64,000 bases of DNA from Streptomyces sp. NBC_01304 (GCF_035975855.1 NZ_CP109055.1:2542001-2606000), one strand, 5' to 3'; counted from the first letter of the stretch, positions 51,245 through 63,682 are shown. The notes: a model not told the origin generated them from the letters alone. Translations and numbers: made by a program.

Positions 51245-52516
51245 CTACTCCTGCGGCGTGGTCTCTTCCCGTACGACCGCCTTCGCCACCTTGAACGCCG
51301 CGTTCGCCGCGGGAACTCCGCAGTAGACGGCCGCCTGGAGCAGCACTTCCTTGATCTCGTCCGGGGTGAGGCCGTTGCGCAGGGCCGCCCTCACGTGGAA
51401 GGCCAGCTCGTCCAGGTGCCCGCCGGCGACCATCGCGGTCAGCGTGACGCAGCTGCGCATCCGGCGGTCGAGGCCGGGCCGGGCCCAGACCTCGCCCCAG
51501 GCGTAGCGCGTGATCAGGTCCTGGAAGTCGCCGGAGAAGGCATCGGCATCGGCCAGCGCCCGGTCGACGTGGGCGTCGCCGAGCACCTCGCGGCGCACCT
51601 TGAGCCCCGTCTCGTACAGGTCGGGGCGGCCCGGCTGCTCGGCTACCTCCATCGGCGCGATCTCGGCGATCGGGGCGGCCGGGGCCTGGGTGAGGACCGG
51701 CTTGACGGGGGGCGCCGGGATGGCCTGGTGGTGCTCGGTCCAGGCCGTGGAGAAGTGACGCACGAGAAGGTCACAGACGGCGGCGGGCTGCTCCACGGGC
51801 GCCAGGTGCGAGGCACCGGGGACGACCGCGAGCCGGGCGTCCGGGATGCCCGCGACGAGGGTGCGTGCCTCGGCGGGCCCGGTCACCTGGTCCTCGGAAC
51901 CGACCAGGACGAGCGTCGGTACGCCGATGCGGCCCAGCTCGGCGCGGATGTCGAAGGCGGCGAGGGCCTCGCAGGCGGCGATGTAGCAGCCGGGATCGGT
52001 CGTACGCACCATCTGTACGGCCCACTCGGTGATCGCGGGCTGGTTGGCGGCGAAGCCCGGGGTGAACCAGCGCTCGGGCGACGTACGCGCCACCGGATCC
52101 AGCCCGTTCGTCCGGACGATCACGCCGCGCTGGCGGAACTCGTCGGCCGTGCCGAAGCGGGGCGAGGCGGCGATCAGCGCGAGGGAGGCCACGCGGTGCG
52201 GGTGGCGCAGGGCGAGGTCGGTGCCTATCGCGCCGCCGAGGGCACAGCCCGCGTAGCCGAAGCGCTGCACGCCGAGCTCGTCGAGCGTGGCGAGCACCCG
52301 GTCGGCGAGTTCGGCGACGGAGTCGGCGGGGTGCGCGGGGGCGCCGCCGTGGCCCGGCAGGTCGAAGCGGAAGATGCGCCATTGCTCGGAGAGCTCGGGT
52401 ATCTGCCGGTCCCACATGTGCCATGTAGTGCCGAGTGACGGCCCCAGGATCAGGACCGGGGCGTCTTCTGGCCCGTCAAGGCGGTATTGCAGGGTTTCAG
52501 TCGTCGTCTCACTCAC
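51245..52516 (-). CDS. pcaL: Fused 3-oxoadipate enol-lactonase / 4-carboxymuconolactone decarboxylase
   Basis: A 423-residue fusion. The N-terminal 260 residues are a PcaD-type alpha/beta hydrolase: oxyanion GPSLGTTWHMWD, acid in VLVGSEDQVTG and His in PGASHLAPVEQ. The C-terminal 130 residues are a PcaC decarboxylase with RMRSCVTLTAMVAGGHLDEL and AALRNGLTPDEIKEVLLQAA. Both catalyse steps of the protocatechuate branch of the beta-ketoadipate pathway. The nucleophile elbow reads YAGCALGGAIG, so the expected Ser appears as Ala. The other pca genes are absent here. The GTG at 52516 has GGAG 9 bases upstream. Confidence 0.88.
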   Translation of the reverse strand: MSETTTETLQYRLDGPEDAPVLILGPSLGTTWHMWDRQIPELSEQWRIFRFDLPGHGGAPAHPADSVAELADRVLATLDELGVQRFGYAGCALGGAIGTDLALRHPHRVASLALIAASPRFGTADEFRQRGVIVRTNGLDPVARTSPERWFTPGFAANQPAITEWAVQMVRTTDPGCYIAACEALAAFDIRAELGRIGVPTLVLVGSEDQVTGPAEARTLVAGIPDARLAVVPGASHLAPVEQPAAVCDLLVRHFSTAWTEHHQAIPAPPVKPVLTQAPAAPIAEIAPMEVAEQPGRPDLYETGLKVRREVLGDAHVDRALADADAFSGDFQDLITRYAWGEVWARPGLDRRMRSCVTLTAMVAGGHLDELAFHVRAALRNGLTPDEIKEVLLQAAVYCGVPAANAAFKVAKAVVREETTPQE

Positions 52517-52617
52517 CCGCTCACGCTCCCACATCTCCGCTCCGCTTCGTGGCCGGGGGTGGGGACGCTTGCCGGATCTGCTCCAGGTATCCGCCGTTGT
52601 ACGAAGATCCTTCACGT

Positions 52618-52728
52618 CGGGGTGGGGGGGTGTCGGGGTGGGGGCGCGGGGCCGCAGGGTGGGGGCGCGGGGCCGCGGGGTGCGGGGCCGCGCGGACCGC
52701 AGGGTGCGGGGCCGCGGGGTGCTGCCGG
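52618..52728. repeat. G-rich degenerate repeat between pcaL and the collagen gene
   Basis: Units of GCGGGGCCGC(A/G)GGGTG recur five to six times with runs of G. It stands beyond the end of the collagen-like gene and is expected to form strong secondary structure, perhaps ending transcription. The rest of the 267-base gap holds no gene. Confidence 0.65.
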
Positions 52729-52783
52729 CAGGTGTCTTTCGGTGTGATGCCCCCGCACATCAGAACCCCGTCCGCGTGGCCCG

Positions 52784-55903
<3,120 letters not shown>

Positions 55904-55951
55904 CTCGGTGGCCTTTCATCACGGTGAGCAGGGAATTCAAGGCGGGGGAAT

Positions 55952-56004
55952 CAAGTCAGAGAGAGCAAGTCGGAGAGAGCAAGTCGGAGGGGCAAGCCGG
56001 AGGG
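55952..56004. repeat. 14-bp tandem repeat upstream of the collagen gene
   Basis: The unit GAGAGCAAGTCGGA recurs about three times with variation (AAGTCAGAGAGAGC to GGCAAGCCGGA) in the 248-base divergent space between the collagen-like and glycosyltransferase genes. It may be a regulator-binding cluster. Confidence 0.6.
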
Positions 56005-56151
56005 CAATTCGGGAAATCACGCCGATGTTCCTCCGCCCGAATACCAGTGCGTTGAAATGACGCACAGAATTTCCCTCGACCCCCCTGAATGGCCGCCCCT
56101 CACGACCCACCGCGCCGAACATCCCGGAATGCACCGATACGCTCTGCCGGC

Positions 56152-57258
56152 ATGCCCCCCACGCACCACAGGCCGACCCTCTGCCTCTGCATGATCGTGA
56201 AGGACGAGTCCGGCGTCATCGAGCGTTGCCTCGACTCCGTACGCGATCTGATCGACTACTGGGTGATCTCCGACACCGGCTCCACCGACGGCACCCAGGA
56301 CCTGGTCCGCAAGGTCCTCGACGGTATTCCGGGCGAGCTGCACGAGGAGCCCTGGCAGGACTTCGGGCACAACCGCACGCTCAACATCCGCCGCGCGTAC
56401 GGGAAGGCGGACTATCTGCTGCTCATCGACGCGGACATGGTCCTCAGAGCGGCAGCGGGTCCACCGGCTGCGCTCACCGCCGACGCGTATCTCGTCAAGC
56501 ACGCCGGGGACCTCGAGTACCGCAACAAGCGGGTGGTGCGCGGGGACATCGCCTGGCGGTACGAAGGTGTCACTCACGAATACCTCACCGCCGAGCAAGC
56601 CCAGCAGCACACTCAGGAGAATCTCGACTCGTTCGTCGTCGAGCACTTCGCCGACGGCGGGGCACGCGGCGACAAGTTCGAGCGGGACGCGCGGCTCCTG
56701 CGCGCGGACCTGGCACGCGACCCCGGAAATTCCCGCACCGTCTTCTATCTGGCCCAGACCATGCGGGACATCGGGGAGCGGCAGGAGGCCATCCGGCTGT
56801 ACGAGCAGCGCGCGCGGATGGGGGGTTGGGCGGAGGAGGTCTACTACGCCCATCTTCAGGCGGGGGTGCTGCGGGCCGAGTCCGGGGACCGGGCCGGCGG
56901 GACGGACCGGCTGATTCAGGCCTGGGAAGCACGGCCCACCCGGCTCGAAGCGGCGTACGAACTCGTCTCACGGCTGCGCAAGGCGGGGCGGTACGTGACC
57001 GCGCACGCCTTCGCCGCTGCCGCCGTGGACCGGCCGGCGCCCGACGACATCCTCTTCGTCCAACCGTGGGTGTACGCATGGGGGTTGCTCTTCGAGTACT
57101 CGATCACCGCGTACTGGACGGGCGACGCGACCGCGTCGGTCGCCGCCTGCAACCGGCTCCTCGCCCTGCCCGGCCTGCCCGCGGGCTACCGCGAACAGAC
57201 CCTCGCCAACCGGGAGTTCGGACTCGCGTGCCTCGGCCGGCTCAACCCCATTCCCTGA
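56152..57258 (+). CDS. Family 2 glycosyltransferase with helical repeat tail
   Basis: A 368-residue cytosolic protein. The GT-A domain has LCLCMIVKDESGVIERCLDS, WVISDTGSTDGTQDLV and the metal-binding LLLIDADMVL. The C-terminal 180 residues are helix pairs of TPR type (GNSRTVFYLAQTMRDIGERQ then EAIRLYEQRARMG). This architecture is found in bacterial glycosyltransferases that modify proteins or cell-surface glycans. The start at 56152 skips a low-complexity upstream stretch. It is divergent from the collagen-like gene, so it may glycosylate that protein on Thr; this is inference. Confidence 0.87.
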   Translation: MPPTHHRPTLCLCMIVKDESGVIERCLDSVRDLIDYWVISDTGSTDGTQDLVRKVLDGIPGELHEEPWQDFGHNRTLNIRRAYGKADYLLLIDADMVLRAAAGPPAALTADAYLVKHAGDLEYRNKRVVRGDIAWRYEGVTHEYLTAEQAQQHTQENLDSFVVEHFADGGARGDKFERDARLLRADLARDPGNSRTVFYLAQTMRDIGERQEAIRLYEQRARMGGWAEEVYYAHLQAGVLRAESGDRAGGTDRLIQAWEARPTRLEAAYELVSRLRKAGRYVTAHAFAAAAVDRPAPDDILFVQPWVYAWGLLFEYSITAYWTGDATASVAACNRLLALPGLPAGYREQTLANREFGLACLGRLNPIP

Positions 57259-57374
57259 TCGTCTTCATGTTGAGGTGCGATGCGAGGCGCAGCACGGCGG
57301 GCAGACCGCAGAGCCGGTCGGTGAGGAACGCCTCGTAGGCTCGCCGGTCTCGTCGGGACCTGCCCGGCAGATCC

Positions 57375-58862
57375 TCACCGTCCGCCCCTTGCCGACGACT
57401 TGATCAGCTCGTCGAGCTCACGGCAGAGCGACGCGTAGCGCGATTCGGGGGTGTTGCCGTAGCCGAGGACGAGGCCGTTGACCTCGGGGGCCGGCCGGAG
57501 GCTGCACAGGGACAGGGCCATCGGCGCCATCCGTCGCTCGCGGGCCGCGGCGGCGATCAGGTGGTCGGGGTGGGTCGGGGGCAGGTGCAGGACCAGGTGC
57601 ATCCCGCTCTCCGAGCCGGTGATCGAGTGGGGCACCGTCAGGTGGGCGGCGAGTGCGGCGGTCAGGGCGTCCCGGCGGGTGCGGTAGAGACGGCGCATGC
57701 GGCCCAGGTGGCGGCCGAACTGGCCGCTCTCGACGAAGTCCGCGAGGGCCAGCTGTTCGTGGCGGTGGCCGCCGCGCAGGATCTGGTCGAGCAGCGGTTT
57801 CACCGGCTCGACCAGGGACTCGGGCAGGACCAGGAAGCCCATGCGCAGGGCGGGGAACAGGGTCTTGCTGAAGCTGCCGACGTAGAGTACGGGGGCGTCG
57901 GGGGCCAGGGACTGCATGGCGCCGATCGGGGCGCCGCTGTGCCGGAACTCGCTGTCGTAGTCGTCCTCGATGATCCAGGTGCCGTGCTCGCGCGCCTTCT
58001 CGATCAGCTCCAGGCGACGGCCGGCGGTCAGGATCGCGCCGGTCGGGTACTGGTGGGACGGGGTGGTGTAGATCAGGCGCGGGGTGCGCGTGCGCCAGGC
58101 GGCGTCGGGCACCCGCAGGCCGGCGCCGTCCACGTCCATCGGTACGGCGTCCAGGTCGCCGGAGGCCAGCGCGGTCTGCACGCCGCGGTAACCGGGGTCC
58201 TCGACCCAGGCGGTGTCCCCGGGATCGGTGAGCAGACGCACGCAGAGCATGAGGGCGTCCTGCGCGCCCTCGGTGATGACCACCTGGTCCCGCGTGCAGC
58301 GCACTCCCCTGGCCAGGGCCAGGTGGCGCAGGATCGCCGTACGCAGCGCCGGTTCGCCGCGCGGCGGGCCGTAGCCGAGCGTCCCGGTGTCCGCCTCCCG
58401 GTGGGCGCGCTCGACGCACCGCCGCCAGGCGGCGTGCGGGAACCGGGTCAGCGCCGGAACGCCCGGTTTCAGGGCGTACGAGCTCTCGGCGCGGTAGTGG
58501 TTCTGGGGGATCCGGGCGCTGCGCCGGGCCAGTTCGGGCACCTTGCGCTGTTCGTTCGGCTGCGGGTGGCGCGGGGCGCGGGTCAGTTCGGCGACGCGTG
58601 TTCCCTGCCGGCTCGGTTCGATGTAGCCCTCGGCGCCGAGCAGGTCGTAGACGGCGGTGACGCTGTTGCGCGAGATGCCGAGCGCCGCGGCGAGCGTCCG
58701 GGAGCCGGGCAGTCGGCATCCCGACGGCAGGCGCCCGTCAAGGACGGCTTCACGCAGTCGCCGGGCGAGCTGGCGCTGGAGGGGCTCGGCGCCGCGACTC
58801 CGGTCGAGCGGTGCCTGGAGCAGGAAATCCAGCTGCGGACCGAAGCCTTCCTCGATGGCCAT
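57375..58862 (-). CDS. MocR-type regulator (GntR domain plus aminotransferase domain)
   Basis: A 495-residue fusion. The N-terminal winged helix is recognisable from QLARRLREAVLDGRLPSGCR then LPGSRTLAAALGISRNSVTA. It is followed by a fold type I aminotransferase domain with the PLP lysine in YVGSFSKTLFPALRMG and the pyridine-contacting IIEDDYDSEFR. Such proteins are PLP-responsive regulators rather than enzymes and usually control a neighbouring gene. The divergent neighbour is a GNAT acetyltransferase, its probable target. Confidence 0.92.
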   Translation of the reverse strand: MAIEEGFGPQLDFLLQAPLDRSRGAEPLQRQLARRLREAVLDGRLPSGCRLPGSRTLAAALGISRNSVTAVYDLLGAEGYIEPSRQGTRVAELTRAPRHPQPNEQRKVPELARRSARIPQNHYRAESSYALKPGVPALTRFPHAAWRRCVERAHREADTGTLGYGPPRGEPALRTAILRHLALARGVRCTRDQVVITEGAQDALMLCVRLLTDPGDTAWVEDPGYRGVQTALASGDLDAVPMDVDGAGLRVPDAAWRTRTPRLIYTTPSHQYPTGAILTAGRRLELIEKAREHGTWIIEDDYDSEFRHSGAPIGAMQSLAPDAPVLYVGSFSKTLFPALRMGFLVLPESLVEPVKPLLDQILRGGHRHEQLALADFVESGQFGRHLGRMRRLYRTRRDALTAALAAHLTVPHSITGSESGMHLVLHLPPTHPDHLIAAAARERRMAPMALSLCSLRPAPEVNGLVLGYGNTPESRYASLCRELDELIKSSARGGR

Positions 58863-58993
58863 GGACGTACGGCTCCCTTCCCCGCCCTCTCTCCCGGCGA
58901 AAGGGTGGCTCCATCGATTATCCCCCTCGTGGACCTTTTGATGGGTCCACAGGCTTCGTACGCTGGCAGCACACGGCCAGATCAGGAGAAACA

Positions 58994-59716
58994 GTGCACA
59001 TCCGACTCAATGAGTACGACCAGCCCGTCGGCGAACCCGTACCGGACTGGACTCCGCGCCCGCGGCCCGCCGCCGTCACGCTCACCGGCCGCCGCTGCCG
59101 GCTCGAACCGCTGAACGCGGACACGCACACCGCCGATCTCTACGCGGCCTACCGCAGCGGGCCGGACCACCGGGACTGGACGTACATGTCCAGCGGCCCC
59201 TTCGACGACCCGCAGGACTACCGTCGCCACGTCGAGGGGATGGCGGCGAGCACCGACCCGCGGCACTACGCGGTGATCGACCTCGCCGACGGCAAGCCGG
59301 TCGGCACGCTCTCGCTGATGCGGCAGGACCCGGCCCAAGGCGTCGTCGAAGTCGGCAATGTGATGTTCTCGCCGCTGATGAAGCGGAGTCCGATCTCGAC
59401 CGAGGCGCAGTTCCTGGCCATGAAGTACGTCTTCGAGGACCTCGGTTACCGCCGCTACGAGTGGAAGTGCGACTCCCTCAACGCGCCCTCGCGCAAGACG
59501 GCCGAACGGCTCGGCTTCACCTTCGAGGGGATCTTCCGGCAGGCGCTCGTGTACAAGGGCCGCAACCGCGACACCGCCTGGTTCTCCGTCGTCGACACCG
59601 AGTGGCCCACGGTCAAGAAGGCCTTCGAGTCCTGGCTCGCCCCCGAGAACTTCGACGACCAGGGGGTCCAGCGACACTCGCTCGCCGAACTGCGCGCTGC
59701 CCTAACTGCCGTATAA
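58994..59716 (+). CDS. GNAT-family N-acetyltransferase, RimJ-like
   Basis: A 240-residue acetyltransferase of the RimJ/RimL group: RRCRLEPLNADTHTADLYAA, then EVGNVMFSPLMKRSPISTEA and CDSLNAPSRKTAERLGFTFE with acetyl-CoA loop features. The GTG at 58994 follows AGGAGA by 4 bases. It probably transfers acetyl to a small molecule or protein N-terminus. It is divergent from the MocR regulator, which is likely to control it. Confidence 0.9.
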   Translation: MHIRLNEYDQPVGEPVPDWTPRPRPAAVTLTGRRCRLEPLNADTHTADLYAAYRSGPDHRDWTYMSSGPFDDPQDYRRHVEGMAASTDPRHYAVIDLADGKPVGTLSLMRQDPAQGVVEVGNVMFSPLMKRSPISTEAQFLAMKYVFEDLGYRRYEWKCDSLNAPSRKTAERLGFTFEGIFRQALVYKGRNRDTAWFSVVDTEWPTVKKAFESWLAPENFDDQGVQRHSLAELRAALTAV

Positions 59717-59859
59717 CTACGCGCACTTCGTCGGCTGCGGGTACTTCGCCCACTGCGGGCAGTTCCGGCGGGCGGACATCCTTTCGCGCCGCCCCCGCAC
59801 GGCCAGGGCCTGAACTCCCTGGCCGTGCACCTCACTTCCGGCCGCACGCCCTCTTCCCG

Positions 59860-60123
59860 TGCCGCCCCTCCCCGGCCGGGCCGCCGCCGGCCAGGACGCT
59901 GCTCCTCGTCAGTGCGGCCACCGCCCTCACGCTGATGATCTACAACGCGGTGATGGTCACCCTCCCGGCCACGGTCGCGTCGCTGCACACACCGGTACCC
60001 GCGCAGGCGTGGCTGCTCAACGGCACGCCCCTCGGCCTCGCCGCGGCGCCGGCTCTCATCGGGGTGCCCGCCACACTGCTCCTGCGCCCGCGTGCCCGGC
60101 ACACCGCCGCGCGACCCGAGTGA
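59860..60123 (+). pseudogene. Remnant of an MFS drug/sugar transporter
   Basis: One frame reads ARTLLLVSAATALTLMIYNA, then VMVTLPATVASLHTPVPAQA and WLLNGTPLGLAAAPALIG, the first two helices and the loop of a major-facilitator transporter. It then jumps directly to VPATLLLRPRARHTAARPE and a stop, which looks like the last helix and tail of the same family. The ten or so helices between are gone, so it is an internal deletion. No ribosome site or clear start remains. Confidence 0.65.
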
Positions 60124-60162
60124 GCCTACGATCGCAGCCAACCTGCTCTGAGCGAGGACCCG

Positions 60163-60966
60163 TTGAACTCCGTGAACTCCGCGAAATCCGCATTCCACGC
60201 ACTGCATCATGCGGACCGGCCCCTGCTGCTGCCCAACGCCTGGGACTTCGCGTCGGCCGCGGCGCTGGCAGCTGCCGGGTTCGGCGCCGTCGGCACGACC
60301 AGCCTCGGTGTGGCTGCGGCGGGCGGCCTGCCCGACGCCGCGGGACTGGCCCGCGACGAGACGGTGGCGCTGGCCAGGAAGCTGGTCCGCCTGCCGTGTC
60401 CGGTCACCGTCGACATCGAGGCGGGCTTCAGCGCCGACCCCGCCCAAGTGGCCGACCTGGTCGTCGAGTTGGCCGACTTCGGCGTCGCCGGAATCAACCT
60501 GGAGGACGGGCGTGGGGACGGGCTGGCCGATCCCGCGACGCAGGTGACGTTGATCCGTACGGTCAAACGGCACGCACCCGGCGTCTTCCTCAACGCCCGT
60601 ACGGACACCTACTGGTTGGGCGTCGACGCCTCGGTGCCCGCGACGCTGGACCGCGCCCGACGGTACGTGGACGCCGGCGCCGACGGACTCTTCGTGCCCG
60701 GTCTGGCCGCGGAGAAGGACATCGCCTCCGTGACCGCCGCCGTTCCGGTGCCGGTCAACGTGCTGCACCTGCCCGCCCTCGGCCTGGACCGCCTGGCCGA
60801 CCTGGGCGTACGACGGGTCAGCACCGGCTCCCTGCTCTTCCGCTCGGCCCTGCACGCCACGCTCACCACGGCCCTCGCGGTCCGCGACGGCCTGCCGCTG
60901 CCCGTCGGCATCCCCACCTATGCGGAGGTGGACGCACTCAGCCACCAGGGCGCGACGCCCGGCTGA
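60163..60966 (+). CDS. PEP mutase / isocitrate lyase family enzyme
   Basis: A 267-residue TIM-barrel enzyme of the isocitrate-lyase superfamily. Markers are LLLPNAWDFASAAALAAAGF, the metal site in VTVDIEAGFSADP, and GINLEDGRGDGLADP. It would cleave or rearrange a C-C or C-P bond of a 2-oxoacid such as methylisocitrate, oxaloacetate or phosphonopyruvate. The TTG at 60163 is favoured by GAGG 5 bases before it; a GTG 9 bases later is an alternative. It stands between decayed genes. Confidence 0.85.
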   Translation: MNSVNSAKSAFHALHHADRPLLLPNAWDFASAAALAAAGFGAVGTTSLGVAAAGGLPDAAGLARDETVALARKLVRLPCPVTVDIEAGFSADPAQVADLVVELADFGVAGINLEDGRGDGLADPATQVTLIRTVKRHAPGVFLNARTDTYWLGVDASVPATLDRARRYVDAGADGLFVPGLAAEKDIASVTAAVPVPVNVLHLPALGLDRLADLGVRRVSTGSLLFRSALHATLTTALAVRDGLPLPVGIPTYAEVDALSHQGATPG

Positions 60967-61018
60967 GCCCGGCTGCGCATGTCACGCCGGACGGCGCACC
61001 AACCGTGCGGTACCCAGG

Positions 61019-61171
61019 AGCGAGCAGCACATCGAGCCCTGGTGGACCGCGTACCAGCTCTTCGAGCTGGTGGTCTGCGCCGCGGTCGGGCACTCCACCC
61101 GGCTGTACGAAACCGGACTCGGGGCCCTGGCCGAAGCGATCGCCAAGGGGAGGCCCGGGCATGCGACTTGA
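61019..61171 (+). pseudogene. C-terminal fragment of an unknown protein next to a CMD-like gene
   Basis: An open frame without a start gives HIEPWWTAYQLFELVVCAAV followed by GHSTRLYETGLGALAEAIA. The pattern is regular and hydrophobic enough to be a real protein end, and it overlaps the start of the following gene. I cannot name the family. It probably lost its 5' part. Confidence 0.35.
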
Positions 61172-61504
61172 GATCCTCTACGGCGCCCGGGCCAAGACGT
61201 TCACCCACGAGGCGATGCGCGGGCCGTCCGCCCGGTCGGTGGGCGACCGGGAGCTGATGGCGGCGTACGTCTCCCAGGTGAACGGCTCCGCGTTCTGCGT
61301 CGGCGCGCACACCGCGACCGCGAGCCAGGCGTACCAGGACGGCCCACGGGTCGCCGCGGTGCCGGCCGACCTGGAATCGGCGCCCGTCGCAGAGCCGCTT
61401 TCAACACCACCGGCCGGCTCGCCGACGCCTTCGGCTTCGAACTGCTCAGCCCTGACGGCTTCGAGGCGGGAGCCAAGTATCTGCTGAAGCGGGGCTATCG
61501 GTAG
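61161..61504 (+). pseudogene. AhpD/carboxymuconolactone-decarboxylase-like gene, shortened and frameshifted
   Basis: The ATG at 61161 follows GGGGAGG by 8 bases. The frame gives MRLEILYGARAK, then SVGDRELMAAYVSQVNGSAF and CVGAHTATASQAY, with the CxxxH redox motif of peroxidase-related AhpD-like enzymes. Near 61400 the reading frame breaks, and a different frame carries FNTTGRLADAFGFELLSPDG and FEAGAKYLLKRGYR, the usual end of these proteins, up to the TAG at 61502-61504. The middle region is also short, so it is judged inactive. Confidence 0.65.
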
Positions 61505-61660
61505 GACAGGTACCCCAGGTACCCCACCACCTGGGTCGAACTCCTTGTCAGGTCGGCAGGTCCGCATCAAGCTCGAAGGACAGCACCGTGTTCAACTCCA
61601 CACATTAGGAGGGCCGTTCGGCCTCCGACCGCACTGCCCTCGCTGCTCCGGGGGGCCGCC

Positions 61661-63682
61661 ATGCGCGAGATGACCAAGGGCGCCAATGCCCCACTGCCGC
61701 CCCTCGCCGAGAGTGCCGGCTCGGTGCTCGTCAGCCTCAGCTGGAGCAGCGCCAGCGGGGAGGGGGACGCCGACGTATCCGTACTGCTGCTGCGGGCGAA
61801 CGGGAAGGTCGGCAGCAACGACGACTTCTTCTTCTACAACAATCCGACCTCGGCGGACGGATCCGTACAGCTTCTCGGTCAGACACCGACGGACAACGGC
61901 AGTGAGGACCGGATCCGCCTCGACCTGTCGGCGTTGCCCGCCGACGTGCAGTGCGTGATCATCGCGGCGAGCCGGTACCAACGGGCGGGCTTCGGCGAGT
62001 TGGACAATCTGCGGATCACGCTGACCGACCGCACGGACGAGGACCTGCTCGGCTTCACCATCACCGGGGCCTCGGTCGAGAGCGCGTTCGTGTTCGGGGA
62101 GATCTACCGCCGGCAGGGCGAGTGGCGGTTCCGGGCCGTCGGGCAGGGCTATGAGACAGGGCTGGCCGGCCTCGCGACCGACTACGGCATCGAGATCGAC
62201 GAGGACGACGAGGACGAGAAGCAGGGGGTGCCGGGGCAGGCATCGCCGACGGTGGCTGTGCCGGTGCCGGTGCCGGTGCCGGTGCCGGTACCCGTGCCGA
62301 CCGTGCCCGTCGAGACCGGAGCCACGGGGAACAGCGGGGCCACGGGGAGCGGCGGGGCCGCCGAAGGGCCCGGTGACGGGAGCGTCGCCGGACGGCGGCT
62401 GCGTACCGCGAAGAAGAAGGTCACCCTGCCGCGCGGCGGGAAACCGTCCCTCGCCGAGAACGACGCGTGGCATCCCGCACGTCTCTTCCCGGTCGCCTCG
62501 CTGAAGAGCGACCGCGATCGTGAGGTGCGGGCCACCTCCATCCTGCTGGCGGTGATGGCCCAAGTGCCCGAGTTCGGGCGCCGACTCACCGCCGGTTTCG
62601 GCGCTCCGGCCGGACGCATGGAGACCTTCACCGAGGTCACCCTCCCGAACGCCGACAATCCGCGCCGACCCGACGGAGTCATCCGCGTGGAACGTGCGGG
62701 CAAGCTGTGGACCGCGCTGGTCGAGGTCAAGACCAACGGCAATCCGCTCCGTGACGAACAGGTCCAGAGCTACCTCGACATCGCATCACGGCGCGGGTAC
62801 GAAGCCGTCATCACGCTCTCCAACGACGTTGCCCTGGACGGCAGTCCGCTCGTCGACGTCAAGATCGACGGTCGGCGCAAGAACAAGGTCGCCCTCTGGC
62901 ACCTGTCCTGGGCGGAGGTGACCCACCAGGCACAGCTCCTGATCCGTCACGAGGGGGTGGGGCTCGAGCCGCACGCCTGGCTGCTGCACGAGCTCCTGCA
63001 CTACCTCCAGCATGACAACTCCGGCTGCCACGGCTTCCAGAACATGGGTCCGGCGTGGGTCCCGGTCCGCAAGGGGATCGACGACGAGACCCTCGTCCCC
63101 GGGGATCCCCGGTCCGTCCTCGTGGTGGAGAGCTGGGAGCGGCTGATCCGGCAGGTGTGCCTGCGGCTGGCCGGCGAGCTCGGCACGAAGGTCGTGCCCG
63201 TCCAGCGGGCCAGGCGTGGTGTCGACCCGTACGCACGTCGGCTGGCGCTCGCCGAGGCGTTGTGTGACGACGGCCGGTTGCACGCGGAGATCCGGATCGA
63301 CGGCACGCCCGGCCCGCTCGCACTGGTCGCCGACCTACGGCTGAGCCGGCTCCGCGCCTCGACGGAGGTCCCGGCGCCCGAGCAGGGCTACCCGCTGTCC
63401 TGGGTGAAGCGTCTGATGCGACAGCTTGCCGTCGCCCCGGCCGACTTGCATGTGCAGACCCTGATGAAGGGCGAAGTCCCCGGCCCTCGGGGCACTTTGG
63501 AGAAGCTGCGTCCGGAGCCGGGCGATCTCCTGCCGGGTCCCGGACAGCCGATCACGGGCTTTCGACTGTCGCTCTCGCGCGGTCTCGGGACCACGCGCGG
63601 CAACGCCGCGTCCGGGTTCATCCGCAGTGTCGACTCGGCGGTCGACCTCTTCTACCAGAGCGTGGTGACACGGGTTGACTGA
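61661..63682 (+). CDS. TerD-domain protein fused to a PD-(D/E)xK nuclease-like domain
   Basis: A 673-residue protein. Residues 1 to about 180 are a TerD (tellurite-resistance/stress) calcium-binding domain: MTKGANAPLP near the N-terminus, DADVSVLLLRANGKVGSNDD, FFFYNNPTSADGSV. A disordered linker with a Pro-Val dipeptide repeat (residues about 199-214) follows. From about residue 265 a large domain holds RPDGVIRVE (Asp338) and TALVEVKTNG (Glu355, Lys357), the layout of a restriction-endonuclease-like fold, then about 300 further residues I do not recognise. The start at 61661 is next to GGGGGG. A DNA-targeting stress or defence effector is plausible; the cell location is cytosolic. Confidence 0.8.
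   Translation: MREMTKGANAPLPPLAESAGSVLVSLSWSSASGEGDADVSVLLLRANGKVGSNDDFFFYNNPTSADGSVQLLGQTPTDNGSEDRIRLDLSALPADVQCVIIAASRYQRAGFGELDNLRITLTDRTDEDLLGFTITGASVESAFVFGEIYRRQGEWRFRAVGQGYETGLAGLATDYGIEIDEDDEDEKQGVPGQASPTVAVPVPVPVPVPVPVPTVPVETGATGNSGATGSGGAAEGPGDGSVAGRRLRTAKKKVTLPRGGKPSLAENDAWHPARLFPVASLKSDRDREVRATSILLAVMAQVPEFGRRLTAGFGAPAGRMETFTEVTLPNADNPRRPDGVIRVERAGKLWTALVEVKTNGNPLRDEQVQSYLDIASRRGYEAVITLSNDVALDGSPLVDVKIDGRRKNKVALWHLSWAEVTHQAQLLIRHEGVGLEPHAWLLHELLHYLQHDNSGCHGFQNMGPAWVPVRKGIDDETLVPGDPRSVLVVESWERLIRQVCLRLAGELGTKVVPVQRARRGVDPYARRLALAEALCDDGRLHAEIRIDGTPGPLALVADLRLSRLRASTEVPAPEQGYPLSWVKRLMRQLAVAPADLHVQTLMKGEVPGPRGTLEKLRPEPGDLLPGPGQPITGFRLSLSRGLGTTRGNAASGFIRSVDSAVDLFYQSVVTRVD
62256..62300. 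repeat. 6-bp repeat coding a Pro-Val linker
   Basis: Seven tandem GTGCCG-type units lie inside the TerD fusion gene and encode alternating Val-Pro. A flexible hinge of variable length is expected between the two domains. Confidence 0.8.
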
